From Bacillota bacterium (GTDB lineage Bacteria; Bacillota; Clostridia; Lachnospirales; Lachnospiraceae), in assembly GCA_023441965.1 (NCBI GenBank), contig JAEZNB010000076.1, forward strand, positions 1 to 46,204: DNA of 46,204 bases. The letters are read 5' to 3'. Positions 41,312 to 46,204 of this stretch are shown one piece after another. Position numbers and translations under genes: made by a program. Each line of letters opens with the position of its first letter. Position 1 is the stretch's first letter. The notes below the pieces were generated by a model, which saw only the letters and a list, made by a program, of their open reading frames with translations, searched no databases and was not told the DNA's origin.

Positions 41312-42433
41312 ATGGAAAGCATGAAAGGCATTCCGGAATACAGTGAGAAAAAGAAGAAGGCGGCAATTGTCACGATCATCAGCAAGAATTATGGAAACAG
41401 ACTTCAGAATTATGCCCTGCAGGAGGTTCTTAAGAAGCTGGGTCTTACGGTGTTCACCATACCCTATCAGACCCCCTATGGCAGGGTCCTAAAGGAGAGG
41501 ATCAAGCTGCTGTTGATTTTCCTTCTGCCCTATTTCAGGAAGAGATGGGTGTGGGAGGCCTTTAACCGGCGCTATATCCATGGGGCAATCAAAAAGCCGG
41601 AGGATCGGGCTTTGAATGAGGAATATGATTACTTTATCGCCGGAAGCGATCAGATCTGGAACCCCCTGTTCTGGATCAACAGTGAACGGGAGTTTTTGAC
41701 TGCCTATGATCAGGAGAAGAGAATCGCCTATGCTGCCAGCGTAGGGATTGATGAGTTTCCGGAGAAGCATAAGGAAAGCTACCGCCGCTACCTGACCGGC
41801 ATACCAAGCATCTCCGTGAGGGAGGAGCAGGCGGCCAAACTGGTCTATGGTCTGATAGGACGGAGCGTTCCGGTTGTACTGGACCCAACGATGCTGCTTA
41901 CCGGAGAGGAATGGGAAGGACTGATCCATTCCGGTAAGCGCAGACATCAGGGCAGGTATGTCGTGAAATACATTCTCGGAAGGAGATCGGAAGAGATGGA
42001 TCAGTATATCGAGACCAGGGCAGCAGAGGAGGGCTTGGAGGTCCTTGATCTGCTGGATGACAAGGGCTTCGCCAGGTGGGGGATGGGCCCCCTGGACTTT
42101 GTAGGCCATATCGCGAACAGTGAGCGGACCTACATTGATTCCTTTCATGGAGCGGTCTTCTCCATCCTCTTCTCTAAGCCCTTTGTTGTATTTGAACGGC
42201 CTTATGAGGAGGGAGCCGGTCTGATGACCTCCAGACTGGACACCCTGCTATCGACCTTCCGGTTGCAGGATAGAATGGTGAAGGACCTGGCCCAATTAAA
42301 AAGCATCGACCGGGGCTGTGATTTCTCAGGTGTGGAGGAGCTTCTCTTGAGAAAAAGGAAGGAAGCCTTAGACTACCTAAGGCAAGCATTGAAGCTGGAG
42401 GAGGGGAAGAGTCTTGAAGCTGGAAAGAGCTAA
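41312..42433 (+). CDS. Polysaccharide pyruvyltransferase family protein
   Basis: The 373-residue protein matches the CsaB/PS_pyruv_trans family: VTIISKNYGNRLQNYALQEV at the N-terminus, FIAGSDQIWNP, SVREEQAAKLV, VVLDPTMLLTGEEW, and YIDSFHGAVFSILFSKPFVV near the C-terminus. It would add ketal pyruvate to a sugar of the repeat unit, giving the polymer negative charge; pyruvylated polymers bind SLH-domain proteins in related bacteria. GGGGGAT precedes ATG 41312. Confidence 0.88.
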   Translation: MESMKGIPEYSEKKKKAAIVTIISKNYGNRLQNYALQEVLKKLGLTVFTIPYQTPYGRVLKERIKLLLIFLLPYFRKRWVWEAFNRRYIHGAIKKPEDRALNEEYDYFIAGSDQIWNPLFWINSEREFLTAYDQEKRIAYAASVGIDEFPEKHKESYRRYLTGIPSISVREEQAAKLVYGLIGRSVPVVLDPTMLLTGEEWEGLIHSGKRRHQGRYVVKYILGRRSEEMDQYIETRAAEEGLEVLDLLDDKGFARWGMGPLDFVGHIANSERTYIDSFHGAVFSILFSKPFVVFERPYEEGAGLMTSRLDTLLSTFRLQDRMVKDLAQLKSIDRGCDFSGVEELLLRKRKEALDYLRQALKLEEGKSLEAGKS

Positions 42434-43970
42434 GAATGCCACAAGAAATATTGTCTTCGGTACTGTACTGAAGCTGTATCAGATCGTGATTCCTTTTTTT
42501 ATGAGAACAGCGATGATTTATCTGTTGGGCATAGAGTATCTGGGGCTGAATGGCCTGTTTGCTTCGATCCTGCAGGTTCTGAATCTGGCGGAGCTGGGGG
42601 TCGGTACAGCGATGGTTTTCAGCATGTATCAGCCGATCACGGAGGATGATGAGCTTACGATCTGTGCCTTGATGCAGCTTTATAAGGTATATTATCGAAT
42701 CATTGGCGGACTGATCCTGGCGGCAGGCCTGCTCCTGTGCCCCTTTATCCCCAAGCTGATCGAGAGCGGCATTCCTGCGGATATGAATGTCTATATCCTG
42801 TATCTGCTGAATTTGGCTGCCACGGTACTATCCTACTGGCTCTTTGCCTATAAGAATTCCCTGCTGCAGGCCCATCAACGGTCCGATGTAGTGAGTAAGA
42901 TAAGCTTAGGAACCAATACCCTGACCTATCTCCTTCAGTTCCTCTTATTATTCCTCTTCCGGAATTACTATTATTTTTTGATCACCTCACTGGGTCTGCA
43001 GGCTGTGAATAACATCGTAACCTCCCTGGTTGCGGATAGAATGTACCCTGAATACCGGGCAAGGGGCAGGCTGCCGAGAGACCGGGTCAGGGAAATCAAT
43101 CGCCGGATCCGGGATCTGTTCACATCGAAGCTGGGTACGGTCATTGTCAATTCCTCGGCCACCTTAATCATCTCAGCCTTCCTGGGCTTGACCAAGCTGG
43201 CCATCTATCAGAATTATTTTTACCTGATTTCCTCTGCGATCGGCTTTGTGACCGTGATTTTTGCTTCCTGTACGGCAGGAATAGGAAACAGCATCATTAC
43301 AGAGTCAGAGGAGAAGAATTACCGGGATTTAAAGAAGTTCACCTTTCTTATCGCCTGGATCGCAGGCTTTTGTACCTGCGGCTTTCTATGCCTCTTTCAG
43401 CCCTTTATGAAGCTGTGGGTGGGGGAAGAGCTGATGCTTGGCTTTTCGGCAGTAATCTGCTTCTGCATCTACTTCTTCCTCTTTGAGCTGAATCATCTGC
43501 TGATTACCTATAAGGATGCAGCCGGAATATGGCATGAGGACAGATATCGGCCCCTGCTGACGGCCTGTACCGGTCTGATCTTAAGTATGCTCCTGGTTCA
43601 GTTCTGGGACATCTATGGAGTGCTGTTTGCAAGTGTGATGAGCATGCTGTTCGTTGGGATGCCCTGGCTTCTTCATAATCTCTTCACCGTGCTCTTTAAG
43701 AGAAGTCCCTGGGATTATCTGAAGGGACTTATCAGGTACACGATATCTACTGCCTTTGTCTGTAGCATTACCTATTGGGTCTGCGGCAGACTGCCGAAGG
43801 AAGGCGCTCTATGGTTTATACTGCAGGGGCTGGTATGCTTCCTGCTGTCAAATGGTCTCTTCCTAATCCTGTACTATCGTCTGGAGGAGTTCACAGAGCT
43901 GAAGAGACTGTTTACCAGGGTGACAGCAAGAATGAGGACCGGGAGGACCGCAGCCGTAGCTAATAAGTGA
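42414..43970 (+). CDS. Polysaccharide flippase (Wzx/MATE-like)
   Basis: The 518-residue protein has about 12-14 hydrophobic helices and starts with ATRNIVFGTVLKLYQIVIPF, GIEYLGLNGLFASILQVLNL and ELGVGTAMVFSMYQPI, the family pattern of capsule repeat-unit flippases. It would move lipid-linked repeat units across the membrane to the polymerase. The start is TTG 42414, supported by GGAGGAGGGG upstream; the gene overlaps the pyruvyltransferase end by 20 bases. Confidence 0.9.
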   Translation: MKLERAKNATRNIVFGTVLKLYQIVIPFFMRTAMIYLLGIEYLGLNGLFASILQVLNLAELGVGTAMVFSMYQPITEDDELTICALMQLYKVYYRIIGGLILAAGLLLCPFIPKLIESGIPADMNVYILYLLNLAATVLSYWLFAYKNSLLQAHQRSDVVSKISLGTNTLTYLLQFLLLFLFRNYYYFLITSLGLQAVNNIVTSLVADRMYPEYRARGRLPRDRVREINRRIRDLFTSKLGTVIVNSSATLIISAFLGLTKLAIYQNYFYLISSAIGFVTVIFASCTAGIGNSIITESEEKNYRDLKKFTFLIAWIAGFCTCGFLCLFQPFMKLWVGEELMLGFSAVICFCIYFFLFELNHLLITYKDAAGIWHEDRYRPLLTACTGLILSMLLVQFWDIYGVLFASVMSMLFVGMPWLLHNLFTVLFKRSPWDYLKGLIRYTISTAFVCSITYWVCGRLPKEGALWFILQGLVCFLLSNGLFLILYYRLEEFTELKRLFTRVTARMRTGRTAAVANK

Positions 43971-44009
43971 CAGGCTGTATGGTCAGACGGTTTGGAGAGG
44001 AGAACGAAT

Positions 44010-45197
44010 ATGAAGAGATTTCAAATGAATAAAAGGAGTATCTTACTGTATCTGAAAAAAGCCTTCCTTCTGGGATATGTGATTGTGAGTCTGCTGGCAC
44101 TGATTTTTATCGCCTATGATGTCATGCTGAAGGTGAACGGTAAGCTGATGGCACAGAAGCTGGGCCGCTTTGCTTCAAGGACGGAATGGATCGATGCCAT
44201 GAAGGAGCAAGCGATCCATGAATATCAGAATATGCCCAGAATGATGGGTAATCTGGGCTTTCCGCGCCTGATCACACAATTTAAGATTGATAAGGATGCC
44301 CCTCTCTATGCCTGGCAGACTGGAGGATTACTGCTGGGCCTGTATGAGTGCACGACGGAAGTGGAGTTTGAAGAGCTGGTAAATAAGAGAAAAGACCTGC
44401 AGAATATGACGGGGGAGGAGATTGACAGTGCCTTGCTGGCCTATGCCTTAAGCTTTATGCCGGGGGAGGAATATAGAACTGCGGACCGGATCCGGAAGAA
44501 TATCCTGGAGGACATCAGCTCCTGCACGGATCCGGGGACAGGAACCATCATGTATCGGGAGGTCTATCCCAGCTTTCGTTTTATCGATACGATCGGCTTG
44601 GTATGTCCCTTCTTAGCGGTGCTGGGAAGGGAGGAAGGCAATGACTCCTATACGGACCTGGCCTTGGCCCAGCTTCTGGAGTTTGAAGCGGTGGCCTTTG
44701 ATGAGGATTATGATTATCTTCCCTTTCATGCCTATGATTTGGCGAGTAAGACTCCCCTCGGAAAGTACGGCTGGGGCCGAGGTACCGGCTGGTATGCCCT
44801 GGGCATCATAGATACCTATCTGGCTCTGGACGAGAGCAGGAGGCCGCTGCTGCAGGACAGTATCCTGAAGCTGGCAGAAACCCTGAAGAAATATCAGAGG
44901 GAGGATGGGGGTTGGGGGAGCACAGTGAATGATGCGGCCAGCCGGACGGAGACCTCTGCCACAGCCCTGTTCTTATATTTTATCAAACGGGCGGCCAGTC
45001 TGGGTTTGATAGAAGCTGTGGCTTATGAAGATTGTATCGGCCGAGCGGAGCTCTGCCTAATGAACAATACCCATCGCGATGGCCGTGTCATGAATACAGA
45101 AGGGGATTGTATTGCCATCGGCAATTACTCCTATGACTATAAGCATATGCCCTTTACCCTGGGAATGACCCTCCGCGCGGTCTGTCTGAACCAATAG
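44010..45197 (+). CDS. Membrane-tethered GH88/GH105-like glycoside hydrolase
   Basis: From ATG 44010 (AGAGGAG before) the protein has 395 residues: an N-terminal helix (about 14-36) and an (alpha/alpha)6-type domain. The motif GWGRGTGWYALGIIDTY near residues 252-268 is close to the WGRG-GW motif of GH88/GH105 unsaturated-uronyl hydrolases. HAYDLASKTPLGKYG precedes it, and SRTETSATALFLYF follows. Its placement inside a polysaccharide cluster and single N-terminal anchor suggest trimming or editing of the extracellular polymer. Catalytic residues were not confirmed by alignment. Confidence 0.78.
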   Translation: MKRFQMNKRSILLYLKKAFLLGYVIVSLLALIFIAYDVMLKVNGKLMAQKLGRFASRTEWIDAMKEQAIHEYQNMPRMMGNLGFPRLITQFKIDKDAPLYAWQTGGLLLGLYECTTEVEFEELVNKRKDLQNMTGEEIDSALLAYALSFMPGEEYRTADRIRKNILEDISSCTDPGTGTIMYREVYPSFRFIDTIGLVCPFLAVLGREEGNDSYTDLALAQLLEFEAVAFDEDYDYLPFHAYDLASKTPLGKYGWGRGTGWYALGIIDTYLALDESRRPLLQDSILKLAETLKKYQREDGGWGSTVNDAASRTETSATALFLYFIKRAASLGLIEAVAYEDCIGRAELCLMNNTHRDGRVMNTEGDCIAIGNYSYDYKHMPFTLGMTLRAVCLNQ

Positions 45198-45324
45198 AAG
45201 CCCTTTTTCTTCATAAAAACCTACTTTCTGTCAGTAAGTATAAGCAGATTCCATCTTGCCTTCATATCATGTAGTATACGGATGCTTTGCTCTGTATAGA
45301 CTTGGAAGGGAGCTGGATAAGCAA

Positions 45325-46204
45325 ATGGATCAGAAAGATGAGGTTAGGATTATTTCAGATGCAAAAGATGAGAAAACAGAGAACAAGGGTGCCGGCCTGG
45401 GAAGAGTAACCGCCTATCATCTGCCTGAAGCAAAAGATGCCGATACTTCCTACCGTATCGTGAATCCGATGGACCATGAGGATGATTGGATCATGGGAAG
45501 AATAGAGGATACTCATCTTTCTCTGAATTATTTCCTGCAGCTGGAGAGCAGTAATTACAGGGTATCGATTGGGGATGCTTCCTGCCGTATGATAGTGAAT
45601 CAATATGATCAGGACTTTAAGCTCCTGAAAGTGACAGACCTTTGTCACGGGGACATCTTAAATATCGGTGCTTCCACAAAGTACACCACCATTACCATCT
45701 ATGGCTACCGGAACAGAAAAAAGCTGGAGCATGGGTATCAGGAGTTAAGGAATAAGCTGAATAACGGTTTGGAGCTTACGCTTACGAAGCTTGACCGTTT
45801 GGAGGATATTCGTCAGGATAAGGAGAAGCTCACCTCAGAGGTGAAGCTGGATTCCTTAAGCAACTACTATAATTACAGGGACGGTTGGTATAAGAGCTGG
45901 GGAGGGGCTTATGAAATGCTGGACGGAAGCCTGTGTAGCAGAAACCTGTATCAGGTGGATGATAAGCCCTACAGACTCAATATCAATGATTCCAGAATCT
46001 CCTTCTCGATCTCGGAATTTGATGCAAATGGCAAATGGATCAAATTTAACGGAGCCTTAAGCAATGGGGCCACCTTCACTAAGCAACCCCAAACAGCTTA
46101 CATCGGCTTGATGATTAAGAGCGTAAAATGGGGCGTTGATCTTTATCAGCTCTTTGAGGCCGGACTGAAGATAGATCTGGCGAGTGAGCAGTATATCTGG
46201 CAGA
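45325..46204 (+). CDS. Unrecognised protein, truncated by the window end
   Basis: An open frame of at least 293 codons runs from ATG 45325 off the window end. Residues 1-140 have a beta-rich look with WIMGRIEDTHLSLNYFLQLE, reminiscent of an FHA-like fold but without confirmed motifs. Residues about 142-172 are charged and helical (coiled-coil-like). Residues 185-293 contain ISFSISEFDANGKWIKFNGA and TAYIGLMIKSV, like a beta-sandwich carbohydrate-associated module often preceding esterase domains. GGGAG lies 12 bases before the ATG. A further catalytic domain may follow beyond the window. No signal peptide is seen. Confidence 0.6.
   Translation, partial: MDQKDEVRIISDAKDEKTENKGAGLGRVTAYHLPEAKDADTSYRIVNPMDHEDDWIMGRIEDTHLSLNYFLQLESSNYRVSIGDASCRMIVNQYDQDFKLLKVTDLCHGDILNIGASTKYTTITIYGYRNRKKLEHGYQELRNKLNNGLELTLTKLDRLEDIRQDKEKLTSEVKLDSLSNYYNYRDGWYKSWGGAYEMLDGSLCSRNLYQVDDKPYRLNINDSRISFSISEFDANGKWIKFNGALSNGATFTKQPQTAYIGLMIKSVKWGVDLYQLFEAGLKIDLASEQYIWQ

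Overview
The window looks like chromosomal DNA of an endospore-forming, anaerobic Clostridia member, most likely a Lachnospiraceae-type organism. This rests on spoIIID, a lactate operon with EtfB/EtfA and a GlcD-type dehydrogenase (the bifurcating LctBCD arrangement), Firmicutes-style CpsC/CpsD/CpsB capsule control, strong GGAGG ribosome-binding sites and several TTG/GTG starts. No tRNA, rRNA, CRISPR array or insertion sequence was seen.

Left part (1-14.8 kb): the end of an unrecognised gene, a 17-bp tandem repeat block and a small MGMT-domain protein. Next comes a minus-strand ABC exporter operon (one ATPase, two ABC-2 permeases, LnrLMN-like layout) whose leader carries the wreck of a DUF6612-like lipoprotein gene. 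A membrane HD-GYP c-di-GMP phosphodiesterase diverges from it. Then follow a von Willebrand A protein divergent from a small helix-turn-helix-type protein, an AT-rich PLD-helicase-DUF3427 gene tail-to-tail with a NUDIX hydrolase, and housekeeping-like genes (zinc-dependent PLC family, GNAT, phosphoribosyltransferase-like, small membrane protein).

Middle (14.9-26.5 kb): a FadR/LldR-type regulator precedes lctP-etfB-etfA-lctD. Their promoter is a consensus sigma-A site followed by two TGGTnnnACCA operators, with a terminator-like hairpin between the operators in the leader. A triple-PAS hybrid histidine kinase follows, then a TetR regulator that overlaps a PAS-PAS-GGDEF-EAL protein with a broken GGDEF motif and an intact EAL site. 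With the HD-GYP protein this makes two c-di-GMP-degrading enzymes and no evident cyclase.

Right part (26.6 kb to the end): spoIIID, whose best Shine-Dalgarno sequence is separated from the likely start codon by a perfect 9-bp hairpin. Next is a minus-strand response regulator / soluble histidine kinase / PqqD-like operon, divergent from a large exopolysaccharide cluster. That cluster holds a fused Alg13-Alg14-type glycosyltransferase, a CpsC-CpsD fusion kinase, a CpsB-type phosphatase, three GT2 enzymes, a Wzy-like polymerase, a GT32-like enzyme, VanZ, a CotH-like protein with altered active-site residues, an NTP_transf_5-type protein, a polysaccharide pyruvyltransferase, a Wzx-like flippase and a membrane-tethered GH88/GH105-like protein. 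A truncated unrecognised protein runs off the window. No priming phosphoglycosyltransferase is visible, so the cluster probably extends rightward.

The observations I rate most worth checking are the hairpin-bridged spoIIID ribosome-binding site, the dual-operator/attenuator lactate leader, the two-component-PqqD operon beside the polysaccharide genes, and the helicase/NUDIX pair. All family calls are from reading motifs by eye; no database search or folding calculation was run.
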